64,000 nt of DNA from Proteiniphilum sp. UBA4977 (GTDB lineage: Bacteria > Bacteroidota > Bacteroidia > Bacteroidales > Dysgonomonadaceae). Under the pieces are notes generated by a model, which was not told the origin of the DNA, searched no databases, and saw only the letters and a list, made by a program, of their open reading frames with translations. Positions 35,940-44,737 of the stretch are shown here, one piece after another. The first letter of the stretch is position 1. The number at the start of each line of letters is the position of its first letter. The DNA is taken from assembly GCA_002398565.1 (NCBI GenBank), contig DGZP01000112.1:1-64000 (forward strand), given 5' to 3'. Made by a program: the position numbers and the translations under genes.

Positions 35940-36275
35940 TCAATTGGCTTTTCTTCCACTGTTCTTCCTCTTGACCTCCTCTTGCCACTTTTCATAACGC
36001 TCATCGTCCAGAATGATCAATACCTCTGTCAAATATCTTAGAGAATTTTCTCTTAACTCCAACTCCATATGTTCCGTTTTCGCGGCACGAATCTCCTTCG
36101 CGCCATCTATCAATTTTTTAATGGATAGGATCAACTCCTTTTTCTCAGCTTCGGTTACATCTACTGCACTGGCGATGGATTTTAAACGCATTTGTACTTC
36201 TTTGGATTCTCTTTGGCCAAATGCAGCGACACTCAAGCAGATAAAGATTGTTATTGTAATAAACAGATGCTTCAT
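35940..36275 (-). CDS. Small secreted Spy-like helical protein
   Basis: A 111-residue protein with a signal ending AFGQRES (about 20), then an all-helical charged domain (VDVTEAEKKELILSIKKL, ILDDERYEKWQEEV). The mature part is clearly homologous to residues 21-100 of the GH43 encoded just downstream, so the same module exists here both alone and fused. The general pattern (short helices, basic and acidic, a D/TxAEK start) resembles Spy/CpxP-type periplasmic proteins, though the LTxxQ motif is degenerate. It lies 16 bases downstream of another GH43 gene. It may act as a chaperone or docking partner for exported enzymes; this is inferred. Confidence 0.75.
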   Translation of the reverse strand: MKHLFITITIFICLSVAAFGQRESKEVQMRLKSIASAVDVTEAEKKELILSIKKLIDGAKEIRAAKTEHMELELRENSLRYLTEVLIILDDERYEKWQEEVKRKNSGRKAN

Positions 36276-36291
36276 TTTTAGAAATTCAAAA

Positions 36292-37452
36292 TCATGATTT
36301 AGTATTTATCTTTACTATTTGAGGAACATAGGAAGGTGCTACCTTTTCTATATTACCCTCCTCATCAAAATTCAACGGATCCATCACCAAAAAAGGGGCT
36401 GTATGATATTTGCTTACACCATGGCAAGAAAGCCATAAACGGCCATCAGGTCCTTCAAATACGGCATTATGTCCTACCGCGTTAAACGGGTTTGATAGAT
36501 CTGTATCACAATCGAACCCTCTTATTTCGCAGAGTTCCGGTTTGGTCCCCCCATAAATCGGATTATTGTCTGCTTTTTTCCAGGGGCCTTTTATGTTTGT
36601 AGCCGTAGCGTACCCAACCTCATATCCACGGGTCCAACTAGAATAAAACAGATAATATATCCCGTTTCTCTTGATGACATAAGCTCCTTCTATTCCCTGG
36701 GAATCCCATTCATAATAAGTTTTAATTTTTCTTTCGTTACGGCCTTCCCGAAATATGGTTTCAATTTTTCCATTCGCATCCCTTTCATAGTCTACAGGCC
36801 CCGTATGAACAGCCGATATCGTATCCGACAAAAGTTTCCCGTTTTCAAGATCAATTTCAGCGCTACCCAACCAAAATGTCCCATCTTCAAGTACATTGTG
36901 CCAGAATGCGTATACCTTTTTGTCATCATCTTCAAAAAGTGTCAGATCATTTCCCCTGGATAAAGGCTCTTTATCCGTGACTACGGTATATGGGCCTTCA
37001 ATATGGTCGCTTACGGCAAAACCTATATGTTGCCAGTCATACCCCATTTCCTCATTTCTGCAATTAAAGGTCACGTAGTATTTACCTTGTATCTTATGAA
37101 TTTCGGGCGCCCAAAAACGTCGATAATACCATTTTTTAGAATCCGGCTTTTCTACAATATACTTTACAAATTCCCATTTGATTAAGTTTGTCGATTTATA
37201 TAACACCACCCCTTTATTCAGCTCTCCTCCTTTCTCTTCACTTATCCAAAACGGATAAGAGGTACCGGTCATATACCACCATTCGCCTTCCCGAATTATC
37301 TGACAATCTCTTATTCCCTTTTCATTCATTCCTATCGTAATAGGATTCTGATAAGTAAACAGCGATTCACGGTTTGCTCCATTTCTTGTTGTCGGCACGA
37401 GAACACTTACAAAAATGCAAATAAGTGCTACAATAACTGGCAAGTATCTCAT
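36292..37452 (-). CDS. GH43 family glycosidase
   Basis: A 386-residue secreted enzyme with an N-terminal hydrophobic segment (about 4-20) and no extra domain. The propeller starts with TYQNPITIGMNEKGIRDCQI, placing Asp49 as the likely base. RRFWAPEIHKIQGKYYV gives Glu117 in the second blade. The Glu in GIEGAYVIKRNGIYYLFY is the likely acid, and GHNAVFEGPDGRLWL contains the metal-site His expected in the fifth blade. All expected catalytic positions are filled, unlike the paralog at 40683-41753. It is followed by the Spy-like gene and preceded by a sulfatase gene. The released sugar cannot be told from the sequence. Confidence 0.88.
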   Translation of the reverse strand: MRYLPVIVALICIFVSVLVPTTRNGANRESLFTYQNPITIGMNEKGIRDCQIIREGEWWYMTGTSYPFWISEEKGGELNKGVVLYKSTNLIKWEFVKYIVEKPDSKKWYYRRFWAPEIHKIQGKYYVTFNCRNEEMGYDWQHIGFAVSDHIEGPYTVVTDKEPLSRGNDLTLFEDDDKKVYAFWHNVLEDGTFWLGSAEIDLENGKLLSDTISAVHTGPVDYERDANGKIETIFREGRNERKIKTYYEWDSQGIEGAYVIKRNGIYYLFYSSWTRGYEVGYATATNIKGPWKKADNNPIYGGTKPELCEIRGFDCDTDLSNPFNAVGHNAVFEGPDGRLWLSCHGVSKYHTAPFLVMDPLNFDEEGNIEKVAPSYVPQIVKINTKS

Positions 37453-37464
37453 TTTATCATCTTT

Positions 37465-39066
37465 TTATGGCTGCTGTCCTTGCATTATCTGCCACTTTTT
37501 AGGCGGATAGTTGTAGGGTCTTACCCCTACCTTATCAGCCCAATCTTCATAGTCCGATACCATCCTTGACAAAATTTCGGGGTAATCTTTCGCGAGATCT
37601 TTGGTCTCGGTTCGGTCTGTTTCAAGATTATAAAGTTGCCAGGGCTCTCTCACGTTCGAGACTATCTTCCATTTATCATGGCGCACGGCCCTATTGCCTT
37701 CATGCTCCCAATACAACGGCTTTGTCCGCTCAACAGGTTTTCCTGATAATAAAGAATACAAACTGATACCCTCCATAGGTGAAATCTTATTTCCCTTATA
37801 GATAGTTGGGTATTCCCCTTTTGCTATCTCTATGCAGGTCGGCATAATATCAATCAAATGCCCTACTGATGGTAATATTTTCCCTTTCAGATTGCTATCC
37901 ATACCTTCTGGCCATGTCATTATAAAAGGAGTTAATATCCCCCCTTCGCTTGTGTGGCGTTTGTATAGCCAAAATGGCGTGTTGTTCAATTCCGCCCAAC
38001 CCTGGCTGACCGAGAGGTGTGAATTGATCGCTCCCGGTTTTTCACCTATATAACGGCCCCATGTCCCTCCTTCTGAATTGCCGCCATTATCCGACAGGAA
38101 CATGATAATGGTATTCTCATATTCTCCCCGTTCTTTAAGGCCTTCTATCAAATCGCCCACGCTTTTGTCCATGCAGCTTATCACCGCGGCATAGACAGCC
38201 ATTAAATCGTCCTGCCTTATTTTTTCTTCCTCACTGAGCGTTTCCCATTTCGGGATCAACGGATTAATGGCAGGCAATGCATGTGACTTATCTATAATCC
38301 CCATTTTCACCTGACGGTCATAACGCTCCTCACGCAACACTTCCCAGCCTTTCATGAACTTGCCACGAAATTTTGCTATCTCTTCTTCCGGAGCCTGTAA
38401 AGGGTAATGAGGAGCATTATGGGCTAAATACAACAGGAAGGGTTTACCTTCTTTCTTTGCTTCATCAATGAATTCCAGACCATAAGAAGTCCATAGATCT
38501 GTAGTGTACCAGTTTTCCGGTAATTCGGCATTACGCACCCTTCTACCATTTAAATACAACTGCGCTCTCGCATCTCTGTAATAAAAATTGCCCGCAATGG
38601 TATTAAACGACCGGTCAAATCCTCTTCCCCAAGGAGTAATCCCTCCATCTCCCTTTTGTCCCACATGCCATTTGCCTGTCATAATGGTAAAATAACCACT
38701 ATCCTGCATGGCTTCACCTATGGTTACAGAAGCGTTATTCAAATAACCCTGGTATGCCGGAATATCCTTGTATCTATCGCCTGCCATAAAGCCCATACCT
38801 GCCTGATGAGGATAAAGTCCTGTCAACAGACTGGCTCTTGTGGGGCAAGATCTTCCAGCATTATAAAAATTGGTTAAACGTACTCCGTCTTCTGCCAGCC
38901 GGTCTATATTGGGTGTAGGAATTTCTCCTCCGTAGCAACCGATATCGCTGAAACCCATATCATCCACCAGAATAATAACAATATTAGGTAGTTTTTGCGC
39001 CTTTAGCAGGAATGTACCCTGTAATATACAGACAACACCCAAAAAAAGCTTAACAAAAGTGTCCAT
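37465..39066 (-). CDS. S1-type sulfatase, Pseudomonas arylsulfatase-like group
   Basis: A 533-residue secreted sulfatase (signal about 1-23). IILVDDMGFSDIGCYG gives the metal ligands Asp35 and Asp36. The signature is SCPTRASLLTG: Ser73 takes the formylglycine position and Cys74 is the variable second residue. The CxPTR type of the PaAtsA-like group is therefore present with Ser and Cys in swapped order. TGKWHVGQKG, FLSDNGGNSEG and the long insertion around VLREERYDRQVKMG fit this group, which tends to be longer than 500 residues. It lies 11 bases downstream of another sulfatase gene and 12 bases upstream of a GH43 gene. The target sulfate is unknown. Confidence 0.92.
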   Translation of the reverse strand: MDTFVKLFLGVVCILQGTFLLKAQKLPNIVIILVDDMGFSDIGCYGGEIPTPNIDRLAEDGVRLTNFYNAGRSCPTRASLLTGLYPHQAGMGFMAGDRYKDIPAYQGYLNNASVTIGEAMQDSGYFTIMTGKWHVGQKGDGGITPWGRGFDRSFNTIAGNFYYRDARAQLYLNGRRVRNAELPENWYTTDLWTSYGLEFIDEAKKEGKPFLLYLAHNAPHYPLQAPEEEIAKFRGKFMKGWEVLREERYDRQVKMGIIDKSHALPAINPLIPKWETLSEEEKIRQDDLMAVYAAVISCMDKSVGDLIEGLKERGEYENTIIMFLSDNGGNSEGGTWGRYIGEKPGAINSHLSVSQGWAELNNTPFWLYKRHTSEGGILTPFIMTWPEGMDSNLKGKILPSVGHLIDIMPTCIEIAKGEYPTIYKGNKISPMEGISLYSLLSGKPVERTKPLYWEHEGNRAVRHDKWKIVSNVREPWQLYNLETDRTETKDLAKDYPEILSRMVSDYEDWADKVGVRPYNYPPKKWQIMQGQQP

Positions 39067-39077
39067 GCTATGCGTAA

Positions 39078-40577
39078 TTATATCTTACGTTCAACCATCC
39101 ACTTCTTATAAATCCCTATATTCCTGGCTACTTGGTCCCTTGCCTTTTCACCAACAGTTCTTTCCCATTGGTTTTCCATTTCCAATGAATAAACCTCGAA
39201 TGATTCCGGTGCAGGATCATTGGTCTCTCTCGACCATTTTTCCTGTTGACCTCTCAATTCATCCAGTATTTCCCGGTAATCACTATCGTAGACAAGATTT
39301 ACCGTTTCATAAGGATCATTGACTATATCATACAATTCTTCTGCCGGCCTTTGTGCCGCAAACAACAATTCCTTCTGTAATGCTGTCAATTGATCCTGTT
39401 GGTACAAATAACGCAATCGGTTGATAATCTCTTTACTGTCCTTATAATTACTGGGCTGCAAAAGAGGGCGCTCCGGGTAAAAGTTCCGGATATATTTATA
39501 TTTCTCTGAACGGACCGACCGGATACGGTCAATCGTTTCTCCACATCTGTCCCTCGCTCCATACACGTATTCCCGAGGCTTATAATTCCGTGAAAAAACA
39601 TCTTTGCCCTGCATCCATTCAGGTATTTCGATACCGGCAGCAGCCAACGATATGGCTCCCATATCAATATGCTCTATCAGATCTTCTCTAACCACTCCTT
39701 TTTCCACATTCAGACCTTTTACTGCAAATATCACTTTCACGCCTTCATCGTATAAGAATTGCTTTCCTCTCGCATGGCTTATGCCATTATCCCCCATTAA
39801 AATAATCAACGTGTTTTCTAACACTCCTTCCTCTTCAAGCATCTCCAGAATTTCGCCAACTTGCTGATCTGTATATCTTATACAATCCATATAATCAGCC
39901 CAATCTTGGAGTATTACAGAATCTTTAGGGTAATAAGGGGGGAGCAGTAATTGATCGAAGTCTGTCGTTCTTCCCACAGCTTTCCTGGTTTCTTCAAGCA
40001 AATCCGGTTTATCCCGGTTTTTCCCTCCTAAAAGTTGTATTTGGGCAAAGAAAGGTTGTCCGGGCTGCCTTTCTCTCCAGTCATTTCCATCATACAAATT
40101 TTCATCCCAATCGAAATTGTAATCGGCTTTACCTAATCCCCTGTTATTTCTTGAAGGATAATCTGCATTGGTCACGTAATATCCCTGTGCTTTAAAAAGT
40201 TGGGGAATCATTTTTACACTATCAGGAAGATGTATTCTATGCTTTCCCCTACCACTCACGTGGTTATTAGCACCAATCGCAGTCTGGTACATTCCCGTAA
40301 TCATTGCTGAGCGGGCCGGAGAACTGACGGGAGAAGTAACAAACGCCTGTCTAAAAACAGTTCCCTCATTGATCAATTGATCAATATTCGGGGTGTTTAT
40401 TTTATGTCCCCAAAGAGGAAATTCTGTGCCTACATCATCAATAACAATCCACAATATATTGGGAGACACGCTACCCTGATTGATCGTTTTTGAATTTTTA
40501 CAAGCCACAAAATATAACACAATGACTGATAAAAGAAACAGTCTACCCATTTCACCTGTCTTACTTCCAAGATGCAT
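39078..40577 (-). CDS. S1-type sulfatase, SGSH-like group
   Basis: A 499-residue lipoprotein sulfatase (YFVACKN, Cys26). LWIVIDDVGTEF holds the metal ligands Asp47 and Asp48. The signature SSPARSAMITG has Ser85 as formylglycine precursor and Ala in place of the usual Ser/Thr before Arg; SxPAR is a known variant. LMGDNGISHARGKQFLYDEG resembles the second ligand block of the sulfatases at 405-2033 and 15402-17318, so these may form one subgroup. It lies in a run of sulfatase and GH43 genes. Surface anchoring suggests it works outside or at the outer membrane. Confidence 0.9.
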   Translation of the reverse strand: MHLGSKTGEMGRLFLLSVIVLYFVACKNSKTINQGSVSPNILWIVIDDVGTEFPLWGHKINTPNIDQLINEGTVFRQAFVTSPVSSPARSAMITGMYQTAIGANNHVSGRGKHRIHLPDSVKMIPQLFKAQGYYVTNADYPSRNNRGLGKADYNFDWDENLYDGNDWRERQPGQPFFAQIQLLGGKNRDKPDLLEETRKAVGRTTDFDQLLLPPYYPKDSVILQDWADYMDCIRYTDQQVGEILEMLEEEGVLENTLIILMGDNGISHARGKQFLYDEGVKVIFAVKGLNVEKGVVREDLIEHIDMGAISLAAAGIEIPEWMQGKDVFSRNYKPREYVYGARDRCGETIDRIRSVRSEKYKYIRNFYPERPLLQPSNYKDSKEIINRLRYLYQQDQLTALQKELLFAAQRPAEELYDIVNDPYETVNLVYDSDYREILDELRGQQEKWSRETNDPAPESFEVYSLEMENQWERTVGEKARDQVARNIGIYKKWMVERKI

Positions 40578-40682
40578 ACTAAGATATTTATAAATTTAGA
40601 CACAAGAACCAAGAATCAAGACATAAGACATTGTAATCACACCCTTATGGGAGTACTGTTCTCATGCCCTTTTCGTGATAAT

Positions 40683-41753
40683 TTAAAATTGTTGTACTTC
40701 CTCTTTTCCGGGATAGCGATACCTACTATCCTTCGCAGTTACATATACCTCGTCATTCATTATTTCAATATCCAAAGGCACCAATGTCAAGCCGGGTTTA
40801 TTAATGGTATAGGCAGCATCAGAAGCATCTATCCCTTTCAGTTCTCCTATTGTCACCACGCTCTGATCCGTCTTGTGAAAAGCGGTTACCCACCAACGAC
40901 CGTTCTTATCCTGAAAGGGAATTCCATTCCCTACAAAACGCGCCGCAAATTTTCGAGGGCTATATGGCCCTAAAATACTATCGGCTGTCGTATAATAGAG
41001 ATTATATGTTCCTTTTCCATATATATCGGTACTCCAAGAGGTCCCGAACAAAACATACTTCATGCCAATTTTCAACATGCTGGTACCTTCGAACCCAAGT
41101 TGTCTATTTTTAGGACCTATCAGCCGATGGTTACCATCAAAACCGGAAAAATCCTTTTTAATTCTCCTCACCTGGGTACAGAATGAAAGTAGCCACGGTG
41201 CACCGTCATCATCAACAAAAACAGCCGGATCGGTCTGAAAGCCCACATCCAGCCCAAAAGGTTCGGTATAATCACCCTTTATATCTTGCGAATTTGACAC
41301 CATCATGTTAGACATTTTCAAAACATTAGAAGTATGGACAACTACCCATCGATTAGCAATATAAAATGCTTTTGGGGACAAAATCTCAGGCTTTGCATTT
41401 CTTTTGGTTGCTGCATCCTTCAACTCTTTCACAAATAGAGATTGTTTTGGATACGTTACCTCTCCCACAGTCTCCCATTCAACAAGGTCTTTGCTTCGCC
41501 AGAATTTCACGGACGGATCCTTATCGGAGAATAAATTCGCGGGAATAGTTCCCGTCAAATAATAAAAACCATCAGGAGCGAGTTGTATAAAAGGGTTTTG
41601 AATATTTTCCTGCAATATATATACAGCATCCTCATGCCTTTCCAATGCCTTTAGTGTGTTCTCTTTCTGTTGAGCATTGCTAATGGTCAAAGTACCCGAC
41701 AGTCCTATTCCTACTAAGCAAATAAGGCGTATTACCATAATTCTTTTTTTCAT
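40683..41753 (-). CDS. GH43-like propeller with altered catalytic site (paralog of 61986-63299)
   Basis: A secreted five-bladed propeller of about 357 residues; the start at 41753 gives the best signal (MKKRIMVIRLICLVGIGL), and in-frame ATGs at 41768 and 41789 are alternatives, the last overlapping the upstream gene. It is a close paralog of the GH43 part of 61986-63299. Numbering from 41789, the base position reads QNPF (Asn65) where the paralog has RDPF. The second-blade acidic residue reads LSPKAF (Lys140) where the paralog has WAPEIH. The third-blade Asp187 (QTDPAVF) and likely acid Glu234 (LGFEGTS) remain. It may be a binding protein or use another mechanism. No Spy-like domain is present. 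Confidence 0.78.
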   Translation of the reverse strand: MKKRIMVIRLICLVGIGLSGTLTISNAQQKENTLKALERHEDAVYILQENIQNPFIQLAPDGFYYLTGTIPANLFSDKDPSVKFWRSKDLVEWETVGEVTYPKQSLFVKELKDAATKRNAKPEILSPKAFYIANRWVVVHTSNVLKMSNMMVSNSQDIKGDYTEPFGLDVGFQTDPAVFVDDDGAPWLLSFCTQVRRIKKDFSGFDGNHRLIGPKNRQLGFEGTSMLKIGMKYVLFGTSWSTDIYGKGTYNLYYTTADSILGPYSPRKFAARFVGNGIPFQDKNGRWWVTAFHKTDQSVVTIGELKGIDASDAAYTINKPGLTLVPLDIEIMNDEVYVTAKDSRYRYPGKEEVQQF

Positions 41754-41778
41754 CCTCTCTATCATCATTTTGATTAAA

Positions 41779-43185
41779 TTAAAACTCATAGGGGACTAAT
41801 GGATTAGGTTTATTGTCTGTTGGCAACTTTTTCAGATCATCCTCCCAACGATCACCAATATCTCCCTGTTCGCTTCGAATTATCTCCATCTCCTTCCGGA
41901 ATTTCTCCAATATTCTCCGGTGTTGTTCTGAATAAGCCAAATTTGTCATCTCATACCGGTCATTTTCGATATCATAAAGCTCTTCTGCAGGCCGTTCATT
42001 CAAACGATCCACGATCATCTTTGCATGCAGGTCAGTCATTGCCTGTTCGATCCATTCTGCACGGGGCTGTTTTCTGGAAGGAGCATCTGGCCTCAGGTTC
42101 ACGATATATTTATATCTACTTGTACGCAACATCCGGGTAGGTGACTGGTCGTGAAACTTATCTCCATTATTCGCCGCAAACACCGTCTCCCTATGAGGCC
42201 CATCAGGAGATTTCAACACCTGATAGAAACTCCGGCCATCCAGATCATCCGGCATTTCAGCGCCCACTATTTCCAGTAGCGTTGGAATAATATCCACATG
42301 CGACACCAGGGCATCGGTATGGCTCCCAGGAGTGATATGATTCGGCCAACGCACGATAAAAGGCACTTGTACCCCATAGTCATACAATGTCCATTTTCCA
42401 AAAGGTAGCTGTGGCCCCTGATCGGCCGTGAACATCATGATGGTATTATCATCCATCCGGTTTTTTTTCAATATTTTCATTAATTCTCCCACATTGGCAT
42501 CCATCTTGGTGATATCGGTATAATACCGGGCCAAAAGCTTTCTCGTGGCAGGTGTGTCAACTAAAAACGGGGGAACCTCGACCCCGTTTCTGGTATATTC
42601 GGGGTTCAACGGCCAGGTCATATGCGTACAGTGATCCGCAACGATCAGAATCAGAGGCCTGTCATCATCCCGCTCGCGCAGCCACTTGTCTACAGGTCTC
42701 AAATAGAGGTCTGTAAACATGCCTTTTAAACCCTCAGTACCCGGTTCCCGCCGGTTACTCCCCAATATATAGTCGAATGGGAATACCTCGCGGGGCCCTA
42801 CATGCAACTTGCCTGCTATCGCGACCTGATAGCCTTCTCCATTGAAATAATGTACAAGGGATTTCACGTTGTCACGCACCGGCATACGGTTGACATGAGC
42901 CCCGTTCTTATGAGGATATTTCCCCGTATACAAAGCACTCCTGGCGGGTCCACTGGTAGGTGCCACAGAGAAGGCCTGATGAAATAGTATTGATTCCGAA
43001 CAAAATACATCTAAATTGGGGGTCTTGACGGATCGATTGCCGTAAGGGCCGATATCCCATACGCCCAGATCATCAGCCATAAAAATCACTATATTCGGTT
43101 GCTTACTCTCTTGCTGTTGAGATACAACCGGTATGGCGAATGTAATTCCGGAGACTACTAATGGAAAATGATAAATCGTTTTCAT
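41779..43185 (-). CDS. S1-type sulfatase
   Basis: A 468-residue secreted sulfatase (signal about 1-23). IFMADDLGVWDIGPYG gives Asp38 and Asp39, and SGPARSALYTG is the signature with Ser78 as formylglycine precursor and Ala before Arg. MFTADQGPQLPFGKWTLYDYG is a distinctive second-ligand block with Asp-Gln instead of Asp-Asn; the sulfatase at 53416-54801 has nearly the same block, so the two are probably paralogs. AGKLHVGPREVFPFDYI is the active-site Lys/His region. It is followed closely by the altered GH43-like gene. The substrate is unknown. Confidence 0.91.
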   Translation of the reverse strand: MKTIYHFPLVVSGITFAIPVVSQQQESKQPNIVIFMADDLGVWDIGPYGNRSVKTPNLDVFCSESILFHQAFSVAPTSGPARSALYTGKYPHKNGAHVNRMPVRDNVKSLVHYFNGEGYQVAIAGKLHVGPREVFPFDYILGSNRREPGTEGLKGMFTDLYLRPVDKWLRERDDDRPLILIVADHCTHMTWPLNPEYTRNGVEVPPFLVDTPATRKLLARYYTDITKMDANVGELMKILKKNRMDDNTIMMFTADQGPQLPFGKWTLYDYGVQVPFIVRWPNHITPGSHTDALVSHVDIIPTLLEIVGAEMPDDLDGRSFYQVLKSPDGPHRETVFAANNGDKFHDQSPTRMLRTSRYKYIVNLRPDAPSRKQPRAEWIEQAMTDLHAKMIVDRLNERPAEELYDIENDRYEMTNLAYSEQHRRILEKFRKEMEIIRSEQGDIGDRWEDDLKKLPTDNKPNPLVPYEF

Positions 43186-43228
43186 TCCTTAAATAAAATG
43201 GCACACTTACATAATCTCGTTTACAACG

Positions 43229-44593
43229 TCACAGTTTGGGGAGGCTGCCTCTCCAATCCAATGCTTTTTTCTTAAGAACTTCGACAACTTCAGGATGTTT
43301 TTTTGACACATTATGCGTTTCATACGGATCTTGTTTCAAGTCATATAAAATCACCCATGTCCCGCTCTCACTAACCAGCAATTTCCAGTCCCCTTGCCTG
43401 ATACAAATATTGGGGCTTTTATCATACCCTTCAGGAGATGGGAAGGCTTTATGCTCCCTCCTTCTGTATTCCCAATATATCTCCTTATTTCTTTTCTGTG
43501 CAGTACCCAACAACGCTTTACTCATATCTTCACCATCACTTACGACTGAGAATGGGACAGGAGCGTTTCCGATTTTGGACAAACTCAGCAACATATCCAT
43601 AGCACTTATTACAGTAGTACTGTCAACCCTACCATTGGGTATCAGATTTCCACCACTCCAAACAATAAAAGGCATCCTGATTCCTCCTTCAAAGAGAGAT
43701 GCCTTGCACCCTCTCAGTCCATTTGTCCGGATATGATTCAAACTGGGACCGGGACCATTGTCACTGGTAAATATCACAATAGTATTCTTGTCAAAGCCTT
43801 CCTCTTTCAGTTTCTGCATCAACAATCCCATTTGCCTGTCATATTCCTTCAAAACGGTCAAAAAATTAGACATCGAACTGCTCCCATCGGGGAAGATCGT
43901 CATTTGTTCTTCATTTCCGATCCAGGGTGTGTGGACATCATCCGGCCAAAGATTGATGAAACAAGGGGTTCCTTTATTTCTCTTTAAAAAATCGATCGTT
44001 TTATCGACAAAATAACCGCTCCTCTCCCACCTCTTCACGGAATCATTTTCAGACCAGATCCAATCAGATGCCGTCAACAGGGGATCGGGATCTGGACTTT
44101 CATAAGTACTTGCATATTCATCGTAACCGTATTCAATAATGGAAGGAGCGTTCTTCACATCCCGGCCTCCCCCTAAATGCCATTTACCGAAATGAGCTGT
44201 CTTATATCCGGACTCTTTCAACATGCGAGGCAATGATGGTGCCTTTGGGTCCAGATAATCAGCCATCTCTGCATTTCTATTACCCTCTTTGGATTGCAAG
44301 TAACTGGTAATGTTCCAGCGTGCAGGATGTTGCCCTGTTAGTAATCCTGCCCGGGAGGGAGAGCTGATTGGGGAGGCACAATAGTATTGGGTAAAACGTA
44401 TTCCTTCCGATGCCATTTGGTCTAAATGGGGAGTTGTTATCGGTAAAGACGCTCCATAGCAACTTAAATCCCCAATACCCATATCATCGGTCAGAATAAA
44501 AATAACATTCGGCCGTTCCTTTTGCTGTGCATAGGAAGTAGTCCCCCCAATAAGGGGGACTAATCCTGCTATCAAAAATGATTTAGTTCTCAT
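43229..44593 (-). CDS. S1-type sulfatase, GALNS-like group
   Basis: A 454-residue secreted sulfatase (signal ending SYAQQ, about 22). IFILTDDMGIGDLSCYG gives the metal ligands Asp36 and Asp37. SSPSRAGLLTG is the signature with Ser77 as formylglycine precursor. FGKWHLGGGRD, FTSDNGPGPSLNHIR and SLFEGGIRMPFIVW complete the core. The RGCKASLFEGG block resembles galactose/GalNAc 6-sulfatases, but this is a weak guide to specificity. The 144-base gap before it is one of the larger gaps in block 1 and shows no clear promoter. It is followed by three more sulfatases interleaved with GH43 genes. Confidence 0.91.
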   Translation of the reverse strand: MRTKSFLIAGLVPLIGGTTSYAQQKERPNVIFILTDDMGIGDLSCYGASLPITTPHLDQMASEGIRFTQYYCASPISSPSRAGLLTGQHPARWNITSYLQSKEGNRNAEMADYLDPKAPSLPRMLKESGYKTAHFGKWHLGGGRDVKNAPSIIEYGYDEYASTYESPDPDPLLTASDWIWSENDSVKRWERSGYFVDKTIDFLKRNKGTPCFINLWPDDVHTPWIGNEEQMTIFPDGSSSMSNFLTVLKEYDRQMGLLMQKLKEEGFDKNTIVIFTSDNGPGPSLNHIRTNGLRGCKASLFEGGIRMPFIVWSGGNLIPNGRVDSTTVISAMDMLLSLSKIGNAPVPFSVVSDGEDMSKALLGTAQKRNKEIYWEYRRREHKAFPSPEGYDKSPNICIRQGDWKLLVSESGTWVILYDLKQDPYETHNVSKKHPEVVEVLKKKALDWRGSLPKL

Positions 44594-44737
44594 ATTACAA
44601 AAGATTATTTAGATCATCATCGTGATTGCTGTATGGAGAGGGTATTCTACTCTCGTGAAATGTCAGACAGCAAAGCTCTCAACACACTTTCCTTGTGTTC
44701 CTACTAGTAGCAGTTGAAAACACCCTTAACCAATAAC

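Noticed and set aside
25579..44593. Assigning exact sulfatase subfamilies and sulfate positions
   Set aside because: Signature motifs and ligand blocks show S1 membership but do not fix the subfamily. A subfamily search would be needed.
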